Part shown: one piece after another, positions 24,026 to 33,364 of the stretch
Layout of the letters: each line of letters opens with the position of its first letter
How positions within the stretch are numbered: position 1 is the stretch's first letter
Assembly: GCF_963678635.1 (NCBI RefSeq)
Contig: NC_087069.1
Location: 22,722,360-22,786,359 of the forward strand
Length of the DNA stretch: 64,000 bases
Source: Symsagittifera roscoffensis
Lineage: Eukaryota; Xenacoelomorpha; Acoela; Convolutidae
Direction: 5' to 3'
Program-made: the position numbers and the translations under genes
The notes under the pieces: generated by a model
Database searches by the model: none
The model's input: only the letters and a program-made list of their open reading frames with translations
Told to the model about the DNA's origin: nothing

Positions 24026-24250
24026 CATGGTCGAAACACACCTCGAGCACGATCGAAATATATCGCGAGCACGGTCGAAACATACCGCGAGCACGGTCGA
24101 AATATACCTCGAGCACAGTCGAAGCATACCTCGATGACGGTCGAAGCATGCCTCAAGCACGGTCGAAACACACCTCGAGCACGGTCGAAACACACCTGGA
24201 GCATGTTCGAAACATGCCTCGAGCACGGTCGAAGTATATCGCGAGTAGTA
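24026..24250. repeat. 22-bp satellite array, inverted segment
   Basis: At about 24025 the satellite switches strand within one unit: GTTTCGAGCATGGTCGAAAC joins forward to reverse orientation. The reversed units (CACCTCGAGCACGGTCGAAA) continue to 24250, where the long inverted repeat arm begins. This segment pairs with the start of the right array at 38650. Confidence 0.93.
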
Positions 24251-26204
24251 GATGTTGGGGCTGAAGTGGGGTGCGGGTGCATGGCGGACCCCATGTATTA
24301 AGATACGTTATAGATCTCAAAAAAACTTCAAAACACGATAAGATTAGCTATAATTCCACCTAATTTATTGGATAATCTACTGTCTATCTACTTGAAGCAA
24401 AGCTGAAACCTACTTAAATTTCGAAAAAAGTCAAATTTTTGAGAAAAAATTACAAAAATTTCAAGTAATTGGAAAAAATTGCAAAAACTTCAAGTATTTG
24501 AAAAAATTGCAAAACTTTCAATTTTTGGAAAAAAATTGCAGAAATCTCATAATTTTGGTTAATGTATTGTTGCTTCTAATCTAGTTTCAAACATACTTTT
24601 ACGTATAGACTTTAAAATTGAGTTAAGACTGTATTTTAATTGGCATCATGTTGAGACAAAGATGAAAAAATTTTGAACAAAAAAATGAATTTTCCCACAA
24701 TTTTTTCTCAAAACATTGAAATACGATGAATTTTACCTTAATTTGAGCTAAATATTTGGTTATATAATGCTCTAAACACTAGAAAGAAAGCTCATAATAG
24801 CAGAATCAAAATTGAAACTTTCGGAAAACAGTGAAATTAATCGTAATTTTTGAGAAGGTAAAAAGTAAAAATTAAACAAATTTACCTAAAATTTTCGATT
24901 TTGAACCTTCTATTTTGGTATTTAACTGGTTGTAAGTCCAGTTCAGTGAGAATTTTAAAAGGAACTTCAATTCAAATGAACATTAAGAGCAATATTCAAT
25001 GAAATTTCTAGATCAAACTCCATGATTCAACTCCTCCTCAGTTTTTTTCTCAATGATAAACCCCGAGTATTTTTTCACGTTAATATTAATAAATTTAAGA
25101 TCAATGATGGAAAATGAACAGTTAATTGCTAAAATTGAATAAAAATGGGATAAGTTTTTATTAAAAGTTGTTTCGATGTTGGTTCAAATTCAAAAAAATC
25201 GTCTTCATAACTGATGATTATCTCTCTGTTGCTTCTGCAACATGATTTTCACAATTTTTCGAAGAAACGTTCTATGTTTTTAAGGTTATTCTTGCTTTCT
25301 GCTTAATACATATTTTTGCTATTGAACACCTTGTGCAAGAAAATTTAGTCAGAACTGGAGAATTTAGGAGGAATATAGTATCAATTGAACGAACAATTTG
25401 CTGGCAGAGATGAAATTAGAACTGATACCGTCTGGTTATTACGATAAAAATTGTAAATGTCTTCCTCAAGGCTCCCTTTTTTAGTTGCTGCAGTAAACTA
25501 TTTAAGCATAAATACAATATTTGGGATCAATAACTGTCACGTTTCCTGAAAAATAGTTATTTTTTCAAAATTTTCCCTAGACATGTTTTATGTTTTAAGG
25601 TTATTCTTGATTTTTGCTTAATACATATTTTCGCTATTGAGCATCTTTTGCAAGAAAAATTAGTCAGAACTGGAGAATTTAGTTGGAAAGTGGTATCAAT
25701 TGAACGAACAATTTGCTGGCAGAGATGAAATTAGAACCGATACCGTCTGATTATTTTTGATAAAAATTGTAAATGTCTTCCTCAGGGTTCCCTTGTTCAG
25801 TTGCTACCGTAAACTATTTAAGCAAAAATACACTTTTTGGGATCAATAACTATCACTTTTCTTATAAAAAAATTTTTTAACAAATTTTTTTTTCTTATTT
25901 TATAACGGAAATTTTCTCAAAATACCCAAGTGAGAAAAAATCGGTGCGAGTTAAAGTATTCAAAAACAAATGTAAAAAATGAGACTAAAAGTTGTATTTT
26001 TACGGTTTAAGAACAAATTAGGAGCAGCTCTGATAGTTATAATCTAAAAATCACCCAAAATAAGCAAAGGAACCTAGTTCCTAACATCTACAATATAAAA
26101 ACTTCTAAAAGAGCGCGTCTCAAAAAACTAATTTAGCAAAAAAAAAGCAAGGTGCAAACTGGAACAATTGTGTCATTTTCCGATTTTTATTAAGAAAAAA
26201 ACTC

Positions 26205-26300
26205 TATATAGTAAAAATGTAGTATTGTATTGTATATAGCGTTGTATATTGTATGTAGTATTCTGTATGTATGTAGTATTGTGTATTGTATGTAGCAAGT
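26205..26300. repeat. TAT/GTATTG minisatellite, left arm only
   Basis: Variants of GTATTGTGTATTGTATGTAG repeat over about 95 bases. The matching place in the right arm (about 36900-36925) has no such tract, so the tract expanded in one arm or was deleted in the other after the arms formed. Confidence 0.75.
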
Positions 26301-27442
26301 AAATGTAGATCTTGAAAGCAAGTTTTTGATTTATGTTCCATGTATCTACTTCCAAAAGATGTTGGATTGGGTTTACTTTACAAAAACTATCCTCAAACAT
26401 CTGAGATTTCATATAAAATTACCTATTATATCAAATGATAACAAACTTTTCTAATGAATTACACATAAATACAAATCTTTGACACTTTTTATGTCGGACT
26501 TTTTTCTCAAGATATACTTTATAAGCTAAATTTTAGTAAAACTATCCCGAAACTCCTAATGAGTTAAATTGAGTTTCTATCTCAATTCAGCATTTTCTCA
26601 GTTTCTGCTTCATCTACTATCTACCAATTTAATCCAATTTAATCAAAATTTTTCTTGAAAATTGAACTTTAAATGGAAAAATAAATCGTTTCAACGATCG
26701 TTCAATACTCCGAAGCTGAATTAATACCATAAATCCTTTGCTAAAAGCCTTTAAATGATTTTCTTAATCTCATAACTGTATAATGCTGTTTTAAATCTGA
26801 ATTTCTATTTTAGACTAAATTTTTAGTTGAGAATGATGTTTATCATTCTCTTGAAATTTTCAAAGTTTAGCAAAAACATACAATTTTTCCAGGTCATTTA
26901 TCAATTTCTTTTCTGAAAGCATCAAAAAAAACAATAGAAAAACATAATTCCTAATAAGTCAAACCCCATTGTCTGCTTAAAAAGGCTCTACTCTATGAAC
27001 AATTTTACAAGCACTAAACAAGGAAAACTTTGAAAGAGTAACTACAAAAAAACTTCAATTAGTCGATATTTTACAAATATCCAAGTTTTGCAACTTTTAA
27101 GCTAAAACTTAACTACTCATTAGCATATTTTACGCACTTTTACTACAAAGCCATCGCGACAAAGTCTCCGTAAGCTCGCAACCAAGGAAGTTTTTACTGT
27201 TGATTAAAGGTTTTCGGATCGAGTTCCATGGAAAGTTTCACGAGAAATTGAACTCGATTTTTGCTGTCTTTATCATCAATCAAAACCTTTGAATAAAAAA
27301 ACAAATAACAGTTCAGGTATTGAGATGAAAACACTGTATAATTTTTGACTAAATTTATCACAATTGTTTACAATTTTCAGATTCAGTAAAAACTAATATT
27401 CATAGTAACTTCTATGTTTTTAATAAAAATTATTAAATTTAC

Positions 27443-27670
27443 CTTCTCTTGAAGTGTGTTTGGAGAATGCTGAGCACATAATTTAACATTATGTTGACAA
27501 TGCTTCTTCTTGAAATGATTAGTGAGTTCCTCGCTGCTATAAGTATAAAAGTTACAGTTAGAACATTTCAAAACACCACAGGTTCTACGATGTCTTGATG
27601 CGTCTTTATGTGTGTATTCTCTGCCACATTCAAGATATGCAACTCTTTCGTTTCTATTCAGTGACGGCAA
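27443..27670 (-). pseudogene. Zinc-finger exon in left arm (decayed start)
   Basis: The minus-strand frame encodes two putative zinc-binding motifs: ECGREYTHKDASRHRRTC, of the kind C-G-x-Y-x-R/H-x-C with the first Cys apparently lost, and a proper C2H2 finger CSNCNFYTYSSEELTNHFKK ending in KKH. The frame ends in a good splice donor (AAG followed by GTAAAT, intron from 27442). There is no ATG in frame: the place where the other arm has ATG reads TTG. Probably the first coding exon of a DNA-binding protein whose other exons I cannot find. Role unknown. Confidence 0.55.
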
Positions 27671-27849
27671 CTCAATAGTAAAGAACGATTAAATGGGAGA
27701 TTTAAAATGTACCAAGTGTTCACGTAAGAAGAGTTGAATAGCCTCAAAAAGTGAATAAAAGTGAATAAAAACAGCAAATTTATTAACCAATTGTTTTTAA
27801 TGTGAAAGAAAATCAGAATAGATATGCTATTTAGCCTAGCTGAAATAAA

Positions 27850-28015
27850 AATCATCCAATCTAACCATGGATTTTTCAAAAGTATCAACCAATCAGAATC
27901 GAGCAATAATTACAAGGAAAATTTTATCTTTTCTGATATCAACCAATCAGAATTGAGCTTCAGTAGTCATTTAATTTTAAGCAAAATTAATGTCAACCAA
28001 TCAGAGCTAAGCAGT
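27850..28015 (+). promoter_or_regulatory. CCAAT-box array facing the spacer (left)
   Basis: Three to four copies of a roughly 50-base repeat, each with CCAATC: at about 27856, 27889, 27942 and 27995 (for example TCAACCAATCAGAATCGAGC). The array lies just upstream of the ATG at 28058. CCAAT boxes bind NF-Y in animals; the function here is inference. Confidence 0.6.
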
Positions 28016-28057
28016 TTCTAGACATAACTTTGGATCCAAAATATTCATTTTTGAAAA

Positions 28058-28375
28058 ATGTCAATTACAAAACATTTAAACTTCCTTGAATTACTCTACA
28101 AGAAAAAAGAAAGTATTCCCTGTGATTTCCTTATTGATGAAATATATGTAGATTCTTACTTTTTTCATAATTTTTTGGACGTTTATGTTGTCCAAAATAG
28201 AGCTCGTCGACTAAGTAAAAGTCTCTTTAGGGAAACTTATTCAATCAAAGAGTTTATTTTTGATCCACATATTGCGTATCAAAGTTATAAACTTACTGCT
28301 GAGTTACACCTGACTAGAAAAGAACTTTTTATTTATTTTAGAAAACTTGAAGTTAAAAAAAAAGTCGTACGATAA
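28058..28375 (+). CDS. Small hypothetical protein in the spacer
   Basis: 105-codon frame starting at an ATG 43 bases after the last CCAAT repeat. The protein is rich in aromatic and basic residues, for example VDSYFFHNFLDVYVV and RARRLSKSLFRETY, and predicted mostly helical. A second frame at 28417-28647, with an acceptor-like TTTTCAG at about 28471, could be a following exon, but I found no good donor in the first frame. I do not recognise the family. It could be a fragment of a longer decayed gene. Confidence 0.4.
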   Translation: MSITKHLNFLELLYKKKESIPCDFLIDEIYVDSYFFHNFLDVYVVQNRARRLSKSLFRETYSIKEFIFDPHIAYQSYKLTAELHLTRKELFIYFRKLEVKKKVVR

Positions 28376-28809
28376 TATTTCAAAGATTCTTTTTATTCCC
28401 TACCCAACTCCCAAATTTGTCAAAACTCCCCAGCAAAATTCTTTATTCTTCCATTTTTAAAAAAAATTTTCAGAGTTCAAAATCTTGCATGATCAGGTTT
28501 GGAATCAAATTTCCAGAGATTTGCTTTGAAAAAATCATCAACTTTGAATTATCATCTCAAATCTACATCAAAATTAAAAAACTTGACTATCTACTCAAAA
28601 ATCAGCAATTTCTCATCCATTATATACAAAACATTCAATTAACTTGATGAGAAGACTTGCAGAGATGCTACTTCTATTTATTTTCTTTCTTTAGTTACTT
28701 ATATCGGCAATATTTCTTATTTTTACATCAAACAACTTTTCGTCATTTGTTTTTGCAATTGCTTTTGTGTATATTTTTACTTATTTGGCAGACTTAAGTC
28801 CTTAAAAGT

Positions 28810-29005
28810 TAAAACATTGTCTGATTGGATACGACAACTTGAACCAAAAATGAAAATTTTTTTTTTGATTGGAAACGACAATGTGTAAAACGGAGCTTTG
28901 TTTCCAATTGGACACAAGTTTTCTATAAGAATCCCATAAAAGGAAGCTGAAATCTGATTGGACACGACTACAATCCAAATAAGGAAAATCCATTCTGATT
29001 GGTTG
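28810..29005 (+). promoter_or_regulatory. ATTGG (inverted CCAAT) box array, unit 1
   Basis: TGATTGG or a close variant occurs at about 28816, 28865, 28905, 28950 and 28995, spacing 40-50 bases, mostly as GATTGGAnACGAC. It lies about 190 bases before the ATG at 29192. TTAAATAAAA at about 29041 could serve as a TATA element. Confidence 0.55.
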
Positions 29006-29191
29006 AACCCACACATTCCAGTTGAAGGCACCCCTCTCTCTTAAATAAAAATCGTTCTTTTTTCAACTTAACTACCGTCAAAATCTCCTCTCTCAGCTCT
29101 AAATACATTAATTTTAACTTAACCACAGTCAACTTTCTCCCTCTCAACTGTAAATCTTGTTTTTACTCATTAACTCAACTTATTGCTCAAA

Positions 29192-29690
29192 ATGATCTTA
29201 TCAGTACAAAACAACAACCTTATGTTCTCGGTGGAATTTTCGGCTGATTTAGTATAAATCCAAGTGCGAGAAACAGTTTGTGAAGTTTTTCTGGCACGAA
29301 TGGACACCCAAATCCAAGTCTGGCATATGGTGGAGGAGATGCGCGGGGATTTCAACGAACATCATATAACGCAATCATCCCCTACAGAGAATCAAATTGG
29401 AGAAATGCAAATGACGGAGGAAGTGGCCGAGCATGTGGGAATGAACTACCCGATATTCCTGACTCTAGATATGTGGCTCAACCATTCGACGATTTCCTCT
29501 TTCCTTGGGAAGAGGGATCTGTGGACAACCCAATTACCATCGAAGAGGATGAGGGGTTCTCTGAGCCAAGAACTCCAGTCAGCGGACCACCAAGACAACC
29601 ACCAGTGATAGAGGCAAGACCAGCTCTGCGCTCCATTGAGAACTTATAAAATTTTGAGAACTCAGCTGCGTGACTGCTCTTTGATTTGTA
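29192..29690 (+). pseudogene. Spacer gene, copy 1 (decayed)
   Basis: Starts at the ATG of AAAATGATCTTATC. Compared with copy 2 at 31261-31719, codon 22 is a TAA where copy 2 has CAA, and a frameshift near 29445 separates the first half (read by the 29264-29608 frame) from an acidic, proline-rich tail in another frame (TIEEDEGFSEPRTPVSGPP) ending at TAA 29647-29649. AATAAA at 29691 follows. The tail composition resembles acidic activation domains, but I recognise no family. Confidence 0.6.
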
Positions 29691-29696
29691 AATAAA
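29691..29696 (+). terminator. Polyadenylation signal AATAAA, spacer gene copy 1
   Basis: AATAAA overlaps the end of the ancestral reading frame (TTTGTAAATAAATTGG). The same arrangement is kept in copy 2 at 31719-31724. Confidence 0.5.
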
Positions 29697-29889
29697 TTGG
29701 TTATTGTCTTTTGTTTTGTAATTTAATTTTTTTTTTTGCATCTAGTAATTTTATTTTAAAGAGATAGGAACAAAGAGATCATAGAAAAGTTTGTTACGAA
29801 ATTTCAAAGGTAAAACTTTGTTATAAATGAAACTAATTATGTATCTGGTAAAAAATTTTACAGAACTTTGTTAGAAAGATGGCAAAAAA

Positions 29890-30510
29890 ATTAAACCAAT
29901 TTTTGCAAGCATGTTAAAAACTTTAAAAAAATTTTTGCACCATGCAAAAATTTTCATAATTTTTTTGCACACTTGTTAAGAAAAGCAAAGAAAATCTCGC
30001 AAATTAAGAAAAATTTCATTAAATATTTTCGCATTTTCAAGAAAACTGAAAGAGGATTTTCTTGCACTGTTAATAATTAAATTAAATGAAAATCATTGTT
30101 TTAATTCTGATCATAAAAAAAATCTCTTTTTGCATGTATATTGATCAAAAATATTGGAAAAACAATGTATTCAGATAGGGAATAGCACTTAACGTCAGCA
30201 ATTATGAAAAAATTTTAGCAATAATTTAACAAGTTTTTTACAATAAAATTTTGTATGCATAAGAAAAAAGAAGTTAGGTTTTGCATTTGTTTTCAAAAAA
30301 ACCACGAAAAAACTTACATCTAACACAAAAATTTGTTGAAAATTTTTGCACACTTTGTTGAAAAACCAAAACAGTTTTTGCATCTTGTAAAAAAATTTAA
30401 GTAAAATTTTGCAAACGTGTTGAAAAAATATAACCAAAATTTGCATCTTGCGAAAAACCTCTGAGTTAATTTCTGCACACGTGTTGAAAATTACAAACTT
30501 ATTCGTTGAG
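29890..30510. repeat. TTTTTGCA / TGTTgAAAA motif cluster, unit 1
   Basis: About eight occurrences of TTTTTGCA followed 4-7 bases later by TGTTAAAAA or TGTTGAAAA (for example TCTGCACACGTGTTGAAAAT at about 30471 and TTTTGCACACTTGTTAAGAA at about 29961). Some contain the E-box CACGTG. A shorter cluster is in unit 2 at 31985-32110. No gene overlaps it. Confidence 0.5.
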
Positions 30511-30559
30511 AAAATTTTTGATTTTAAATAAAAACAATTTTGAAAAGATTTTCATAAAT

Positions 30560-30725
30560 AAATATTCAATTAGTAAAAGAAAAATTGATACGCTCACTAT
30601 TTACGGCACCATAACCATCAATAAAACAATCAACAATTTTCAACAAGTCAGTCTCATACTTTGAGTTATCTTTTCCAAAAAAGCTGATCCAAGAGTCTGA
30701 GTGGACGCAAGCTCCTGATCAGAAA
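30560..30725 (-). pseudogene. Truncated C-terminal copy of the 198-codon spacer gene
   Basis: The minus strand repeats the last part of the 32548-33144 gene (TLGSAFL, then VDCFIDGYGAVNSER) with in-frame changes and a short deletion. It is cut off at about 30725 by the start of unit 2. Confidence 0.7.
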
Positions 30726-30884
30726 TGAAAAAATTGCAGAGAATCTACTCTTTTTAATTTTCCTTCTTTTGTTACTTATATTGGCAATACTTCTTATTTT
30801 TACAGCAAACAATTTTTTTGTAATTTATTTTTGCGATTGCTTTTGTGTTCATTTTTACTTATTTGGAAGATTTACGTCCTTAAA

Positions 30885-31075
30885 CATTTCTCTGATTGGA
30901 TACGACAACATGAAGAAAAATAAACTTTTTTGTGATTGGAAACGACACGGAGTAAAATGGAGCTTTGTTTCCGATTGGAGCCGAGTTTTTTTATAAGAAA
31001 TCCGTAAAAGGAAACTGAAATGTGATTGGACACAACTACAATCCAAATTAGAAAAATCCATTCTGATAGGTTGAA
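30885..31075 (+). promoter_or_regulatory. ATTGG box array, unit 2
   Basis: GATTGG at about 30894, 30935, 30974 and 31023 and a GATAGG variant at 31066, the same spacing as in unit 1. Conservation of these boxes while the spacing sequence has diverged suggests past function. Confidence 0.55.
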
Positions 31076-31260
31076 CCTACACATTCCAGTTGAAGATACC
31101 CCTCACTCTTAACTAAAAATCATTTCATTTTCAACTAAACCACCGTCCACTACCTCCTGTCTCAGCTCTAAACGCCCTAATTTCAACTTATTTTTTGTAA
31201 GGTTCCCCCTTCACTCAGTTCTTTCTTGTTTTTGCTCTTTTAGTCATCTAATTGCTCAAA

Positions 31261-31719
31261 ATGATCTTCTGAGTGCAAAACAGCAACCTTATCTACTCTG
31301 TAGAATTTTCACCTGATCTAGTACAAATCCAAGTGCGAGAAACAATCTCTGGAGTTTTTCTGGCTCGAATGGACATCCCATTCCAAGTCTGGCACATGGT
31401 GGAAGTGATGCGAAGGGATTTCAGCGAGCATCATATGATGCAAGTTCCCATCGCAGAAAACCAACTTGGAACCATGCAAATGATGGAGGAAGTGTCTGAG
31501 CATGTGGAAATGAACTACACCGAGATTCCTGACTCAAGTTTTGTTGTTCAACCAAGGGATTTGTGGACAACCCAATTACCATCGAAGAGAGAGGATGAGG
31601 GGTTCTCTGAGCCAAGAACTCCAGTCAGCGAACGACCAGTGATGGAGGCAAGACCAGCTTTGCGCTCCATTGAGAACTTGCAAAATTCTTCAGCTGCTCG
31701 ACAGCTCTTTGATTTGTAA
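31261..31719 (+). pseudogene. Spacer gene, copy 2 (decayed)
   Basis: Homologous to 29192-29690. Codon 5 is TGA (ATGATCTTCTGA); after it a frame of 148 codons stays open to TAA 31717-31719. Around 31545 this copy has lost about a dozen codons kept in copy 1, and two shifts, near 31550 and 31590, restore frame around a changed segment (RDLWTTQLPSK). The C-terminus reads RSIENLQNSSAARQLFDL. Either both copies are dead, or translation starts downstream (Met codons at 31371 and later). Family unknown. Confidence 0.55.
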
Positions 31720-32547
31720 ATAAATTGGTTATTATCTTGTGTTTTGTATTTTAATGTTTTTTTGCATCTAGTACTTTTGGTTAAAGAGATAGGAACAAAA
31801 AAATAAGATCATTGAAAAATTTGTTGAAAAAATTGCATGGGCAAAGTTTTGTTTAAAAATTTGTAAAATTTATTTTCAAAAATCAAACTAATTTTACAAT
31901 TAGTAAATACTTTCAAAAAAAATTTTTATTGTAAGATGATAAAAAAGTTGAATCATTTTCGATATTTGTGAAAAAATTCACAGCATTTTCGCACACAAGA
32001 TAAGAAATCACTACAATTTTTGCACACATGTTAAAAACTTTTAAAAAATTTTGCTCCATGCAAAAATTTTCATAAAATTTTTTGCATACATGTTAAAAAA
32101 AATCAAAGAAAATCTCGCAAGTTAAGGAAAGTTTCATTGTATTTTTTTTGCATTTTAAAGAAAATCGTATCAAGAATTTCTTGCAATGCTAAAAATTAAT
32201 GTTTAAGAATTTCTTTGATTTAAGTTTGATCAAGAAAAATCTACTTTTGCAGGTATCTAAATCGAAAACATCAGAGAAACAGTGAATTAAGAGAAGGAAA
32301 AGCATTCAAAGTCATCAAAACTGATATTTTCTAAATAATAAGAAAAAAGAAGTTAGGTTTTGCAAAAGTACATATTTTTTAAAATACAAAAAAGTTGCGT
32401 TCTGCAACAAACTTTCTATAAAATACGCATATTTGTTATAAAATGATTGAATTTTTGCATCTTGTAAAAAAGTAACACACATTTATTCGTTAAAAAGCAG
32501 TTGAATGAAACTTAATTAAACTTGACTAGATTTTTATGAAGAAATGA

Positions 32548-33144
32548 TCAAAAAATAATCGAAAAATTGACACGCTCACTATTTACAGAACCATAACCAT
32601 CAATAAAACAATCAATTATTTTGAACAAATCAGATTCATATTTTGAGTTTTTTACTTTTCGAATTCTGTCTAAAAATGCTGAGCCAAGAGTTTGCGTAGA
32701 TGCAAGTTTTTGATTAGAACTTGGATAATGTTTTTTGAACTTTTTGCGAACAAGTCGTTTCCTTGATACGCTTGGTGTTTTTTCTGCTCCTTTCCATCGT
32801 AAATTATGCTGAACTCCACAACTAAGCTGATTGAAGACTTCCCGACTTGATGTGACAATACTCGAAAAGAATCTGTGCTTGTACAAAGTGTAAAGACAAT
32901 CAGTTTCTTGATATATGTATTGATATTTGTCTAATCTCTGAAGAATTTGGCTAAGAGATGTTCTAATTAAAATTATATGAAATTTGCAATTTCCCAAGGA
33001 ACAAAAAGAATCGTGAGTAGAGACGCAATAATCTTGGGTTACTATGTATTCTTCGTAAAATTCGTTGGAAACAGAAATATACAATGATTTACTATCATAA
33101 TCTGAATAAAAGCTGGGAAGAGCTTGACACATAGCAGCTGCCAT
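32548..33144 (-). CDS. Intact 198-aa hypothetical protein in the spacer
   Basis: The only long uninterrupted gene in the spacer. I choose the ATG at 33144 (MAAAMCQALPSF); the frame extends seven codons upstream without another ATG. The protein is tyrosine-rich at the start, has five or more cysteines around residues 40-90 (CVSTHDSFCSLGNC), a basic stretch near residue 130 (RKRLVRKKFKKHY, possible nuclear localisation) and an acidic C-terminal third with KIIDCFIDGYG. It diverges from 33365 across a shared promoter. A partial copy exists at 30560-30725. I recognise no family. Confidence 0.6.
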   Translation of the reverse strand: MAAAMCQALPSFYSDYDSKSLYISVSNEFYEEYIVTQDYCVSTHDSFCSLGNCKFHIILIRTSLSQILQRLDKYQYIYQETDCLYTLYKHRFFSSIVTSSREVFNQLSCGVQHNLRWKGAEKTPSVSRKRLVRKKFKKHYPSSNQKLASTQTLGSAFLDRIRKVKNSKYESDLFKIIDCFIDGYGSVNSERVNFSIIF

Positions 33145-33149
33145 TGGGA

Positions 33150-33360
33150 AAAATGATTTTTCCAAGAAATGGTGGAGTTATATAGTAGTAGTAACGCCTA
33201 CGCAGCTTCCATATAGGAAAATCCTTCCATATTTGGTACTACTTCCATATATGGAAATGGCGATGACTCATACTGCTTACTTCCATTTTCATTTAAACTC
33301 AAAATCATTTCTCTCATTTCTCCTCGTCTGATCAGTTTGTTCTTCAAAATGTACTCGAGA
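33150..33360. promoter_or_regulatory. Divergent promoter with three CArG boxes and an AP-1 site
   Basis: Between the minus gene (33144) and the plus gene (33365): CCATATAGGA (33209-33218, one mismatch to CC(A/T)6GG), CCATATTTGG (33227-33236) and CCATATATGG (33245-33254), starting exactly 18 bases apart in a CTTCCATAT repeat. TGACTCA (33264-33270) follows. CC(A/T)6GG is the SRF binding consensus and TGACTCA the AP-1 consensus. That they regulate these genes is inference. Confidence 0.6.
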
Positions 33361-33364
33361 AAAA

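Larger units (their letters stand above)
24250..28015. repeat. Left arm of the long inverted repeat
   Basis: Matches 35120-38650 in reverse orientation along its whole length. Outer edge: GATGTTGGGGCTGAAG and CATGGCGGACCCCATG are found inverted at 38570-38650. Inner edge: CCAAT repeats at 27850-28015. Contents from the outside: AT-rich noncoding sequence, a 315-bp tandem duplication (from 25281 and 25596), a TATTGTATG minisatellite at 26210-26300 absent from the right arm, and the zinc-finger exon at 27443-27670. Many substitutions and indels separate the arms, so they are not newly formed. Confidence 0.9.
28666..30725. repeat. Spacer tandem duplication, unit 1 (about 2 kb)
   Basis: 28666-30725 and 30740-32700 are diverged direct copies. 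The order in each is a GTTACTTATAT leader, five ATTGG boxes, a small gene, AATAAA, a TTTTTGCA-rich stretch, and the C-terminal part of the 32548-33144 gene. In unit 1 the last piece is truncated where unit 2 begins. Confidence 0.8.

Noticed and set aside
21893-24250. CRISPR-like array
   Set aside because: The repeats are contiguous 22-mers with no unique spacers, in a eukaryotic context.
28417-28647. Second exon of the 28058 gene
   Set aside because: An acceptor-like TTTTCAG exists, but no good donor in the first frame could be found, so I left it out of the model.
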